This document shows positions 36,243 to 44,538 of a DNA stretch of 64,000 nucleotides, in pieces. How positions within the stretch are numbered: the first letter of the stretch is position 1; each line of letters starts with the position of its first letter. Below the pieces are notes generated by a model, which was given only the letters and a program-made list of their open reading frames with translations, was not told the DNA's origin and made no database searches. Where the stretch lies: assembly GCF_016403105.1 (NCBI RefSeq), contig NZ_CP046155.1, forward strand, positions 4,211,501 through 4,275,500, read 5' to 3'. This DNA comes from Leptolyngbya sp. BL0902. GTDB taxonomy: Bacteria; Cyanobacteriota; Cyanobacteriia; Phormidesmidales; Phormidesmidaceae. A program made the position numbers and the translations under genes.

Positions 36243-37103
36243 GGTGATGCAAGGAGGGATAAGGGCAAGCCGCAGGGCTCGATTCATCACCTTAGCACCG
36301 AATTCTTAGGGTTATCGTCGGGTTATCGACAGACCACACCGGGGCAACGGAACCACCTCCAGGAGCCACCAAGGCCCTAGACCCAGCATTGGCAGGAGTC
36401 CCCAGTCCGAGGGAAGAGCTATTTCGCTGACCGATGGCGGCCCTCCCATCTAGGCAACCATCGAGAAAATACTGATCCGCTTGGGCGTGGTCATCACCCT
36501 ATCCACCCTGCCCAAGACGAGTACCAACGGATCTACCCTAACGCTGTAAATGCCGGGAAACTGGGCCAAACTCCCCTCCAGCCCTGGGAAAGGCAGGTTA
36601 TCTCATCAGCTTTTGGAAAAGCTTTTCTTAAGATAAGCTAAGCCATCTTAAGAAAAGCTGAAACGAAAATAAGGTTTTGATAAGGATTTCGCATTCAAAA
36701 ACTCACGTAAATTACTTTTTTGAGATCCAAAACCCTCTTTTTTACCCTTTATATGAGTTTATTTTTTCTCAATACTTTTATCAGTCTTGCGAATAGACAA
36801 AAATCAATAAACTCATCCCCTCTCACACTCAAAACCCTTTCTGCAAAAGCTTTTAGCAGCCCAGCACCTCCATTTCAATCAGAAATATAAGGAAAAAATA
36901 AGAAGGAAATGATAGTTCTAAAAAACACTTCTGCAAAAAATATTTACAATAACATCTGTGTTTATACTGAATAGTCTTGGGTAGCCTAGATATATGGTTG
37001 ATTCAGTTGGCTAATTTCCCTGTGAATGATGCAGGCTTAACCGCCATCAGGGAGCTAAATTGCTTTAGCCATTCCATTGTTTCAAGAAAAGTTGAGACTT
37101 CTC
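36243..37103. promoter_or_regulatory. 860-bp AT-rich leader of the chaperone-usher operon with strong palindromes
   Basis: Bases about 36600-37000 are far richer in A and T than the rest of the window and hold no gene. AGCTTTTCTTAAGAT (36620-36634) and ATCTTAAGAAAAGCT (36645-36659) form a perfect 15-bp inverted repeat with a 10-base spacer. AAAAGCTTTT occurs at 36617-36626 and again at 36845-36854, possibly a repeated operator. A -10-like TATACT lies at 36963-36968, with TTTACA at 36943-36948, though the 14-base spacing is short. Low-GC leaders often mark silenced or acquired surface loci. Here that is inference. Confidence 0.6.
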
Positions 37104-37583
37104 ATGAATTTGCTCAAAACGACCGCCATCGCTTCTTCCCTCGTCGCCGCCAGCTTTGTGATGGGCACTGGCATGGCCAAGGCTCAAACTGTGAACGTGC
37201 CTTTTGCTGGCACAGTTCTTGGGCTTTGCACCTTCCCTAATGCGGCTGTTCCAGGCGTGCTTGCTATCAACGCGGGCACAGGAGCAGTTACAACGACCAC
37301 TCCCGGCACGGTAGCCTTAACCTGCACTGGCCCCTTTAATTTCTCCGTGGCTGCTCCGGCGGCTACGGGTGCCAATGCCCTCGCCGGGGCGGGTGCCTCA
37401 ACAGCAACGCTGACTGTTCAAGGCACGACCGTGAATTCGGGCGCTGCTCCTACAGCCGTGAATGCAGCGGTTACTTTGGAGCCTGTTTCGGTCACGATGA
37501 CGTACCAGGTCGATGCAGGTGCACTTCCTGTTGGCCCTGGCCTTTACGGCTTTGACGTTGTCGTTACCGCTGCTGGTAACTAG
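37104..37583 (+). CDS. Pilin-like secreted subunit 1 of chaperone-usher fimbria
   Basis: A 159-residue secreted protein with a clear signal peptide (cleavage near AKA-Q, residue 27/28). The mature part is small, Ala/Thr/Val-rich and beta-stranded, with one cysteine pair (C42 and C74) placed as in spore-coat-U/sigma-type fimbrial subunits. The end reads GPGLYGFDVVVTAAGN, a typical last strand. It is the first gene of a four-gene run with chaperone and usher, so it is probably the major subunit, folded by donor-strand complementation. ATG 37104 is preferred to TTG 37077 because the signal peptide then starts cleanly (MNLLKTTAIASS). Confidence 0.72.
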   Translation: MNLLKTTAIASSLVAASFVMGTGMAKAQTVNVPFAGTVLGLCTFPNAAVPGVLAINAGTGAVTTTTPGTVALTCTGPFNFSVAAPAATGANALAGAGASTATLTVQGTTVNSGAAPTAVNAAVTLEPVSVTMTYQVDAGALPVGPGLYGFDVVVTAAGN

Positions 37584-37621
37584 GCCCGAGATAGGTGCAT
37601 GCCGTTTGTTTGGATGTAACC

Positions 37622-38065
37622 ATGTGTCGTCTACTGGCTACTACCGTGTTGGCGGGGGTGGGGGTGTTGTTTTCGCACCCAGCCCTCGCCCAGGTCATCA
37701 CCTTTCCCGCACAAACGCCAGGGGTTCTGGTGCAGCCAGCGGGAAATCCCCATCGCCTGCAAACAGGTGTTAATGGCACGGTCACGGTCAGCGTTGTGGG
37801 CGGACTTGGCGTCACATTGCAGGTGGCAGCGCCCACCTTTGTCTCTGGGCCAGGTGGACAAACTGACGATCCCCCTGGCACCATCAAAACGGCTACGGCC
37901 ACGTGGCCCACGGGTAGCGCTACCAGCGGCGGTGGGGCTGCACCCTTCCCGACGGCACTCACCACCGTCGTGAGTGTGTCGATGGCGGTGGATCGCCAAC
38001 CCCCCAACTTTTTTGCACCGGGTCTGTATAACTATCAAGTTGTTCTGACGGTTGCCGCGCCCTAG
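37622..38065 (+). CDS. Pilin-like secreted subunit 2 of chaperone-usher fimbria (no cysteine pair)
   Basis: A 147-residue secreted protein with signal peptide (MCRLLATTVLAGVG, cleavage near ALA-Q, 23/24). The mature chain is beta-rich and ends APGLYNYQVVLTVAAP, clearly related to the end of subunit 1 (GPGLYGFDVVVT). Apart from Cys2 in the signal it has no cysteine, so it lost or never had the subunit disulfide. It begins 39 bases after subunit 1 and ends 53 bases before the chaperone gene. It may be a minor, tip or terminating subunit. ATG 37622 is the likely start, though the ribosome site is weak. Confidence 0.66.
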   Translation: MCRLLATTVLAGVGVLFSHPALAQVITFPAQTPGVLVQPAGNPHRLQTGVNGTVTVSVVGGLGVTLQVAAPTFVSGPGGQTDDPPGTIKTATATWPTGSATSGGGAAPFPTALTTVVSVSMAVDRQPPNFFAPGLYNYQVVLTVAAP

Positions 38066-38118
38066 TAGGTGTCTGTTTTTAAGATTGCTGATTGAGCTTG
38101 CGTTTTGGTTCGTAAACT

Positions 38119-38934
38119 ATGTTTAGCCCACGCTGGTTGGCTGTTGCCTTACGTCCGTTGACCTCTGCTGTGGTGGCGCTGGGGGCCGTTGGCTTTCCAG
38201 CCCTAGCGCAGTTGTCTGTTAGCCCCCTAGTAATTGAATCTACGGCCAGCCAGGGCCAAGGGCAAGGGGTCATCATCCTGTCCAATACGGGTGAAACGCC
38301 GACCCGGCTGCGGGTGTATGCTGAGCCATTTACCTACGGGCGCGATGGCCTGGAAGTGTTGACGGAATCGGATCAGGATCTAACGCCCTACCTACTGTTT
38401 TCCCCCCGCGAACTGGTGATAGAACCAGGGCAAACTCGCATGGTGCGGCTAGCGGCGCGACTATTACCTAGCTTGGGCGAGGGAGAATTTCGCGCCATTG
38501 TGTTTACGGAATCCCTGGAAACGATGCCCTTCGGCACTGACGGAAATGTAACCGTGGGGATTATTCCCCGCGTTGGCGTGACGATGTATGTGCGGCAGGG
38601 AAATGTAGCCCCAGCTTTAGAGGTGCTATCTGCCACTGTGCAGCCAGAGGACGGCAGAATTGCCCTGCTGGTGGCCAATGCCGGAGACGCCACCGCCCGC
38701 CCCGCCGTCAATTGGGCCTTGGTGCACAACGGCACCACCCAGGCCAGCGGTAGAGAAGGCGAAACCACGGTGATTGCAGGCGGAGACCGAAACCTGATGA
38801 TTGACCATACCGCCAACCAAGAGCCCCCCCTCGCACCGGGCACCTACACCCTCAGCGGAACGCTGACTTGGACGCTGGACAATCGCCAAGAAACCCTGCC
38901 CTTTAGCGTGCCCGTTACCCTGCCAGCGCCCTAG
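38119..38934 (+). CDS. Periplasmic pilus-assembly chaperone (PapD-like fold)
   Basis: A 271-residue protein with signal peptide ending at ALA-Q (30/31). Domain 1 is an immunoglobulin-like fold typical of fimbrial chaperones: LSVSPLVIES, GQGVIILSNTGETPTRLRVYAEP, SPRELVIEPGQTRMVRL and EGEFRAIVF. Domain 2 follows (VGVTMYVRQGN, LLVANAGDATARPAVNW). These match the sigma/archaic-type chaperones rather than FGL/FGS enterobacterial ones. It should cap the G strand of the two upstream subunits and deliver them to the usher gene 75 bases downstream. The ATG at 38119 is the only convenient start. Confidence 0.8.
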   Translation: MFSPRWLAVALRPLTSAVVALGAVGFPALAQLSVSPLVIESTASQGQGQGVIILSNTGETPTRLRVYAEPFTYGRDGLEVLTESDQDLTPYLLFSPRELVIEPGQTRMVRLAARLLPSLGEGEFRAIVFTESLETMPFGTDGNVTVGIIPRVGVTMYVRQGNVAPALEVLSATVQPEDGRIALLVANAGDATARPAVNWALVHNGTTQASGREGETTVIAGGDRNLMIDHTANQEPPLAPGTYTLSGTLTWTLDNRQETLPFSVPVTLPAP

Positions 38935-39009
38935 GGTGCGGCTCTGCTCCCTGATTGCCCTCCGCCTCTCCTCACAATCAGCGCATCCTTTTCATTTCAG
39001 GCAAGTTTT

Positions 39010-41745
39010 ATGTTAGCCCCCCTCCGCATGGTTCTCGTTGCGCCCTGTTTGGGGTTTCTCCTCGCCCTGGGCCATGCCATCCTCCCCCAACCCGCCCTCA
39101 CCCAAGAGCCCACCGTCAGCGACGCTACCCACGATGCACCCGGCGATGGTAGTGCGGTAGAGGCGGCATCTCCCCAGCCCCAAACACCGCTGGCGCAAGA
39201 GGTCATCCCAGAAGCTAGCGCCCCAGAGGCTGAAATCCCCAATGGGGACGGCGTGGATGCGGTGGCGTTTGATCTCCTTCCGGTGGGCATTTTGGTGGGC
39301 GACCGTCCTCGGACAGACGTGGTTTTGGTGCGTGGGGCCGACAATGGTCTAGAGGCCGTGGCCCTAGAACGCTGGCTGGTGCCCGTTGAGGTGGTGATGC
39401 AGGCGCTTCAGCTTCAGCGCACCGTGCTAGACAGCGGCGAATGGGAACTGCGGTCTCCCGGTTTGGTGATTCGGCTGAACCCCGACGAACTGGTAATGGA
39501 TCCAGACCTGGGGTTAGCGATGTCGGTGGCCGACATTGAGCAGCGCCTAGGGGTGCCCGTCAGCTTTGAGATCGCCAACTATGCCCTGCGGCTCGATCCG
39601 CCCTGGGCAGGGCAGTTTCGGCGGGGGCAGTTTGCCGATCAGCCCGTGATCACCGAGGGCTTGCCCGTGGTGCCTTCGGAGTCTTTTACCGCCACCGCCG
39701 TTGCCCAGCGGATGGATTTCTTTGGCAGCAACGGCGTCAACAATGATCAGGGACAGTTCACCGCCCTGGGGGGGCTGCTGGGCGGGAGCTGGTTTTTCCG
39801 CATGAACCAGCAGGACTTGTTTGATAGCGGCACCTGGAGTCTGTCGGAACTGCAATACCTCAACCAATCCGACGGGGCCGACTATGCCTTGGGGTCTCAG
39901 CCCACCTTTTGGCCCAGCGTTAATGGCACCAGCGGCCAACCGTTTTGGGGCGTCACCACCATTCAGCGGTTTGGCTATGTGCCTGCGTTTTTCTCTGGCA
40001 GCGGTGGGTTTAGCCCCAGTTTGCGCCAACAGGCCGATGTGGTGGGGCGCACCATCCAAGGCGAAGCCCCGCCCAATACCCTAGTGCAGCTCACCCTCAA
40101 CTTTCGCAGCAACGTGATTGCCGAAACCCTAGTGGATTCCAGCGGCATCTACCGCTTTGAGAATATTCCGGGCAATACGGGCCGCTACGAGGTGCTGCTG
40201 TTTCCTAACGGCCAGCTCACCGCCGAACCAGAGGTACGTCCGGCCACGTTCTCCACCCTGCCCAGTCGGTTATCGGCGGGAACGTCGGCCCTGGTGGCCT
40301 CGGTGGGGGCGGGCCGGGTGCTTCGGCCCAACGAGTTTTTGGGCGACTTTGAAACCGTCATGGCTGGGGCCTCCTACCGCTATGGGGTGTCGGATGAACT
40401 CACCCTGGGGGCCGGGGTGGTGCAGGATAGATCGCTCTTTGGCCTAGGGGAACTCTTCTACGAACCGGATTGGGCACCCATCCGACTGGCCGCTACCCTG
40501 GCAGGCGGGGCCAACCAAGTGGCTGTCAATGCCGACTTCACCTACGAGCCGTCCACTGCCTTCCGGCTCGACCTCAATACCGACCCCTTCAGTTCCCGAT
40601 TTTTGGCAAGTTGGCAGGCCATGCCTGGTTTGCGGCTGCGGCTGGGGGGCAACAGTCGGGAAAATGCCCTAATTGCCGGAGCCTCGTTTTTCTACAGCAC
40701 CTTCGATTTTAATGTCAACGGCAGCGTAGACTACACCACCGATAACTTCCTGCGCTGGAGCCTGCTGTCTCGGTTTGACCGGGCCGAACTGCGCAGCTTT
40801 GGCAACGAACTGAGCACCAACAACGAACTCAATGTCAAACTCAACAACGACCGTAACTTCACCCAAGGCCACTTTATGCGCCTAGGCTACGAAACCCAAG
40901 CCGCTGGTGCGAATAACCTCGTCACCCTGGGCTGGCGCTACCGTTCTCCAGGCCGTGCCATTGATGGCCGCTACTTCTGGGAAATGGACTTGGGCTATGG
41001 CCTGGGTAGCCAGGGCAATGGGGTGGTGGCATCGTTGGGTACGGCTATTTTGCCCGGTGTGGTGCTGCGGGCCAGGTATGACGGCGTTTCGGTCTTAAGT
41101 GGAAACGACAGCTACCGCATCGAACTAGTGCCCTTCATCAACACCCAGGCGGGCGTTTGGTCGCAGGACTCCCGCTACGACTATCTACGCCAGGAGGGGG
41201 GGCTGTGGATTCAACCCTTCCTAGACCGCAACGGCAACGGCCAGCGCGACGACGGCGAACCCCTCTACCTCGACAACGCCGAACTCCTGTTTGTGGTGGA
41301 TAATCAGCCCCTACTACCCAACCAGTTTGAACGGCAAGCCAACGGCATTTTCCTACGCTTGCCCCCCGGCCTCCATCGTCTAGACCTCGACCCAGCTGGG
41401 TTCCCCATCGATGGCCAACCCAGCCAAACGGCCTACGCCGTGGAAGTGACCTCCGGCAGCTATACGCCCGTGCCCATTCCCATCACCCGTGCTTTCACCG
41501 TGGCCGGACGGGTGCTCGACGCCGAGGGCAACCCCGTTGCCGGAGCACGGGTAGAAGCCATCCCCCAAAACGGCGGTGGGCCGCGCCTGTCTGTTACCAA
41601 CCGGGCCGGAATTTACTACCTCGAAGATCTGAGAACGGGCACCTACCAACTACGGGTGAACGGCAGTCCCGTCCAGCCCAGCGACGTCACCCTCACCGAC
41701 ATGAGCGAAGGACTCCAGGAAATCAACCTGCGCCTTGCAGACTAA
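39010..41745 (+). CDS. Fimbrial outer-membrane usher
   Basis: A 911-residue usher that receives chaperone-subunit complexes and secretes the fibre. Signal peptide to about residue 31 (PALT-Q), then an acidic Pro/Glu-rich linker and an N-terminal domain at about 85-200. The barrel follows with a mid/plug beta-sandwich near 340-420 (VQLTLNFRSNVIAETLVDSSG in part; SGIYRFENIPGN). Strands continue (FRLDLNTDPF, DYTTDNFLRWSLLSRF). The C-terminal domain from about 830 resembles a carboxypeptidase-regulatory fold (VAGRVLDAEGNPVAGARVEA; RAGIYYLEDLRTGTYQLRV). Long acidic stretches near 725-745 (DRNGNGQRDDGEP) suggest Ca2+ binding. It is the last gene of the operon. Confidence 0.85.
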   Translation: MLAPLRMVLVAPCLGFLLALGHAILPQPALTQEPTVSDATHDAPGDGSAVEAASPQPQTPLAQEVIPEASAPEAEIPNGDGVDAVAFDLLPVGILVGDRPRTDVVLVRGADNGLEAVALERWLVPVEVVMQALQLQRTVLDSGEWELRSPGLVIRLNPDELVMDPDLGLAMSVADIEQRLGVPVSFEIANYALRLDPPWAGQFRRGQFADQPVITEGLPVVPSESFTATAVAQRMDFFGSNGVNNDQGQFTALGGLLGGSWFFRMNQQDLFDSGTWSLSELQYLNQSDGADYALGSQPTFWPSVNGTSGQPFWGVTTIQRFGYVPAFFSGSGGFSPSLRQQADVVGRTIQGEAPPNTLVQLTLNFRSNVIAETLVDSSGIYRFENIPGNTGRYEVLLFPNGQLTAEPEVRPATFSTLPSRLSAGTSALVASVGAGRVLRPNEFLGDFETVMAGASYRYGVSDELTLGAGVVQDRSLFGLGELFYEPDWAPIRLAATLAGGANQVAVNADFTYEPSTAFRLDLNTDPFSSRFLASWQAMPGLRLRLGGNSRENALIAGASFFYSTFDFNVNGSVDYTTDNFLRWSLLSRFDRAELRSFGNELSTNNELNVKLNNDRNFTQGHFMRLGYETQAAGANNLVTLGWRYRSPGRAIDGRYFWEMDLGYGLGSQGNGVVASLGTAILPGVVLRARYDGVSVLSGNDSYRIELVPFINTQAGVWSQDSRYDYLRQEGGLWIQPFLDRNGNGQRDDGEPLYLDNAELLFVVDNQPLLPNQFERQANGIFLRLPPGLHRLDLDPAGFPIDGQPSQTAYAVEVTSGSYTPVPIPITRAFTVAGRVLDAEGNPVAGARVEAIPQNGGGPRLSVTNRAGIYYLEDLRTGTYQLRVNGSPVQPSDVTLTDMSEGLQEINLRLAD

Positions 41746-42111
41746 ACCGCCTTCGTGGTAGGGCTGGGGGAAATGCCTGGTAAATGGGGTGATCTAGCCC
41801 TCGCCCGATTGAACCCCAGGCCAAGGTCAGCTCAGTGGCCCAACAGCCTAGAAACCCACCCAGCGGGAAGCAGGCTACCCCCCCAGTCCCTCTTCCTACC
41901 AAGGGTTAGGCTACGGCGGCTTGGCAATCTCCTCAGCCTGGATGCAGTCTGCGGCAGCGCCCCAGCAGGCATAAAACTTATCGAAAAGTAACTATAACTT
42001 TATGGCAGAGGCTGACAATCTTTATGAAAATAAAGGTATTCTAAGGCGGCAGTAGCATCCCAGGGTGACGGGCCGACTTCATTACCTCACCAAACCCTAG
42101 GCACAACCATC
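41746..42111. promoter_or_regulatory. 366-bp spacer after the usher gene
   Basis: No gene is supported. The right end (about 41970-42060) is AT-rich and may carry the promoter of the next small gene: TATAACTTTATGG lies near 41994-42006. I see no hairpin with a T-run after the usher stop, so the end of the usher transcript is not defined. Confidence 0.35.
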
Positions 42112-42408
42112 ATGTATGCCCTAGCAGCCGATCACTTGCTGTACTACAAAATTACATCGGGGCCAGAGGGCTGTCGCATTCGTATTTGGGAAACCCCGGA
42201 TACAGCGGAGGAAGGCGAACAGGGGTCTTACTTATACATCATCAATCTTCGGGTGGCCAACGTGGCCGAGGCGAAGGCCGTGCTCACCCACCACCTTGCC
42301 CTCAACGGAGGAGCCCTTGCCTGTGACCAGGCGGAGTTCCCCCACAAGGGCAAAATTCGTATTCTGGCCTTCCCCACCTGGAATCGTCAGGAGCCCCCGG
42401 AGAGCTAG
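42112..42408 (+). CDS. Hypothetical protein, 98 residues
   Basis: A small soluble, mixed alpha/beta protein without signal peptide (MYALAADHLLYYKITSGPEG, then IRIWETPDTAEEGEQGSYLY, and a helix VAEAKAVLTHHLALNGG). I do not recognise it. It begins at ATG 42112 with no strong ribosome site and is followed 28 bases later by another small gene in the same direction, so the two may form an operon. Codon use is like that of neighbours. Confidence 0.55.
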   Translation: MYALAADHLLYYKITSGPEGCRIRIWETPDTAEEGEQGSYLYIINLRVANVAEAKAVLTHHLALNGGALACDQAEFPHKGKIRILAFPTWNRQEPPES

Positions 42409-42436
42409 CCCCCGTCGTCTTTCTGAGGTAGCCATC

Positions 42437-42739
42437 ATGCTTGTCAGCCATCTCCAACGCCTGACCCAAGACGCCACCTACCGCGACCTTGCCCTCCGCT
42501 GCCAAGAGTTTTTGTACTACCACGACCATGCCCCCCGCCTAGGGCACGACGAGCACCGCCAACTGGCCGAAGATACCCTCTACAACCTGCTGGTGGAGTA
42601 CCTGATTGGCACCGGAATGCCCCGTCCCCAGGCTGAGCAATTTTGTAACCAGAGGGATCACCTCGTTGAGCTGGCGCTTCGCATTGCCTCCATCCTGGGG
42701 CCGTCTGCCCATGGAGCAAGCCCCTGGCCAGCCTCCTAG
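42437..42739 (+). CDS. Hypothetical protein, 100 residues, helical
   Basis: A small predicted all-helical soluble protein (MLVSHLQRLTQDATYRDLAL, LAEDTLYNLLVEYLIGTGMP, HLVELALRIASILG). I do not recognise the family. ATG 42437 has GAGGT about 9 bases upstream, which supports the start. The frame is open to 42296, but that part overlaps the preceding gene. Its stop overlaps by four bases the stop of the convergent beta-barrel gene. Confidence 0.58.
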   Translation: MLVSHLQRLTQDATYRDLALRCQEFLYYHDHAPRLGHDEHRQLAEDTLYNLLVEYLIGTGMPRPQAEQFCNQRDHLVELALRIASILGPSAHGASPWPAS

Positions 42740-44058
42740 AACAGCGGCACCGTGGCATCAATGGTAAAGCCAAAAATGGTGTCATTCAACCGCAGGCGCG
42801 GGTCGGAGGAACGGCCAAAGCTGCGGCCACCATAGAGGCTGAGCCGTACCCGTGGGGTGAGGCTATAGACCACCTGCCCCAGGAGTTGTTGCACGGTGTC
42901 TTGGCGGTCTTGGGTGCTGTAGTTGATCCGGTTGATCTGATAGCTGATGCCCGTGTGCCATCGGGCAGTGGGGGTATAGCCCAGGTAGGCTCCGGCGGTG
43001 TGGGACAGGCGGCTGAAGTCGGTGGTAAAAATGCTGCCGTCGATGGCTTGGCTGCGGGCCTGGGCCTGATTCCACTGCACCTGATAGAAGCTGTCGAGGG
43101 TGAGGTTGGGGGCGAGGGGATCGCTGCGACCCAGGGAGAGGGCCACGGATCGGTTATCAAAGAAGCGAAAGCCCCCCGTTCGCAGGAGTTCTTGGTAGGC
43201 AAGGCTGAGTTGGGCGTAGGCCCTGGGGGAGAGTTCCTGGCGCAGGGCTAGTCTGGCCTGCCAGCCGCTATAGTCGAGATCCAGCCGCTGACCATAGCGC
43301 TGAAGGCCTAGATCCAGTTCGCCAATGAGCAGGGTTTGGGGGCCAAGGCTAGGATAGATAGCCACACTGGCCGCAGGGCGATAGAACCGATCCCCCGTCA
43401 GGCCACCCACCTCGTTCTCCACCAGCAAAACGTTATCGCTACTCACCGCCGAAAACCGAGTGGTGAGAAACGCGATCTTGGTGGGCGGCGGCGACAACGG
43501 GGGCTGCTCACGAATACGCAAAATGCCCAGTTCGGGATCTTCTAGGGGGTTTCGCACCCGAATAATGCCCAATTCGGGATCACCCTCCCCACCGTCTGGA
43601 TCGTCATCCGAGGCGAGCGGCCCAGCAGAACCCGGATCAACCTCCGGCGGCAATGGCCAACCCTCAGATGCCGCTGCGGGAGGGTCTGGGCTAGAAGGAT
43701 GGGAAACAAGGGCTGATCTGGCAACAGCAGTAGATGGTGGGGTGGCCCCGTGCTCCCTTGAGACAGCCTGGGCTAGATCCGGCGGGCTAGGCGTTCTAGT
43801 CTCAGCCGGAATTGGCAGGGGCAGCAGCGCTGGGAGGGCGGGTTTCGGGGTGTCCTTAGACCCTTGTAACCACGGGGCAACGGGCGACGATGCAGCAATC
43901 TCGTGGTCGTCAGCGGGGTAGGCCCCAGGAAAATGAGGCGATGCCTTAACCTCGATGCCCTCGGTGGCGAGGGCCGCTGGGCCAAGGCCGCCTAATCCCC
44001 CCAGGCTGATCAGGGCCGAGAAAACCATCCATGGTTGGGGCCGGAGGGAGAAAATCAT
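42736..44058 (-). CDS. Outer-membrane beta-barrel protein with duplicated DPELGI motif
   Basis: A 440-residue secreted protein. The signal peptide spans about 1-32 (cleavage near ALA-T). A Pro/Ser/Ala/Asp-rich region of about 130 residues follows. Then a 14-residue duplication DPELGIIRVRNPLE / DPELGILRIREQPP occurs at about residues 161-188. The final 240 residues are barrel strands of alternating hydrophobicity (TLLIGELDLGLQRYG, ARLALRQELSPRAYAQLSLAY in part, VRLSLYGGRSF) ending in TVPLF, the terminal Phe typical of barrels. Function unknown. It may be an anchor or receptor for surface polymers, given the FecR and usher neighbours. Confidence 0.7.
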   Translation of the reverse strand: MIFSLRPQPWMVFSALISLGGLGGLGPAALATEGIEVKASPHFPGAYPADDHEIAASSPVAPWLQGSKDTPKPALPALLPLPIPAETRTPSPPDLAQAVSREHGATPPSTAVARSALVSHPSSPDPPAAASEGWPLPPEVDPGSAGPLASDDDPDGGEGDPELGIIRVRNPLEDPELGILRIREQPPLSPPPTKIAFLTTRFSAVSSDNVLLVENEVGGLTGDRFYRPAASVAIYPSLGPQTLLIGELDLGLQRYGQRLDLDYSGWQARLALRQELSPRAYAQLSLAYQELLRTGGFRFFDNRSVALSLGRSDPLAPNLTLDSFYQVQWNQAQARSQAIDGSIFTTDFSRLSHTAGAYLGYTPTARWHTGISYQINRINYSTQDRQDTVQQLLGQVVYSLTPRVRLSLYGGRSFGRSSDPRLRLNDTIFGFTIDATVPLF

Positions 44059-44538
44059 TCAGTCCAGGGAGAATGAATCATCCGTAAAATCACTGCATTT
44101 GCTGGGTGTTTCTTGCCGTTTTGGATTGACTTTATCAAATTTTTGTAAACTCCGTCGGCGACCTACGCCCTGCCATGGGGCGCGTTCATCCGTTGTTTTC
44201 CTGAGGCATAACGGGCTAAATCCTTGATCTACCTAGGGTTCTCCCAAGCCATGCCGTCGGCCCAGGGCTTTCCAAGGGCCGCTGAGAATGTCTGTTAGCG
44301 TTCACCCTCCCCATGAAGCAGTGACTAAGTATCGTTGTCGAGTTACGTCGTGTAAACACTGATGATTTTCATGAAGTACCATTGAAGGGAAGGTGCTTTA
44401 CCCAGGACTGGGGGGAAAGTTACGCAACGGAGGGAGCGTTATCGCCAGCCGTCGCAAGATCTCCCGAAAATCCTGCCTCCAATCTCAGGCTCGCAGACCT
44501 CAGAGCTCACGTTGAATGTTGTCATTGGCCTGAATGCT
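44059..44538. promoter_or_regulatory. 480-bp divergent promoter region
   Basis: No gene is supported between the divergent beta-barrel and FecR genes. The left half contains TTGACTTTATCAAATTTTTG (44124-44143), AT-rich and promoter-like for either direction. The right half has TAAACACTGATGATTTTCATG near 44351-44371. The boxes do not meet consensus spacing, so precise promoters are not called. Confidence 0.35.

Noticed and set aside
36977-37240. 87-codon ORF overlapping the pilin start
   Set aside because: Runs through the AT-rich leader and then out of frame over the pilin signal peptide; unlikely coding.
41755-41991. 78-codon ORF after the usher gene
   Set aside because: Pro/Arg/Leu-rich without start context; fits non-coding DNA.
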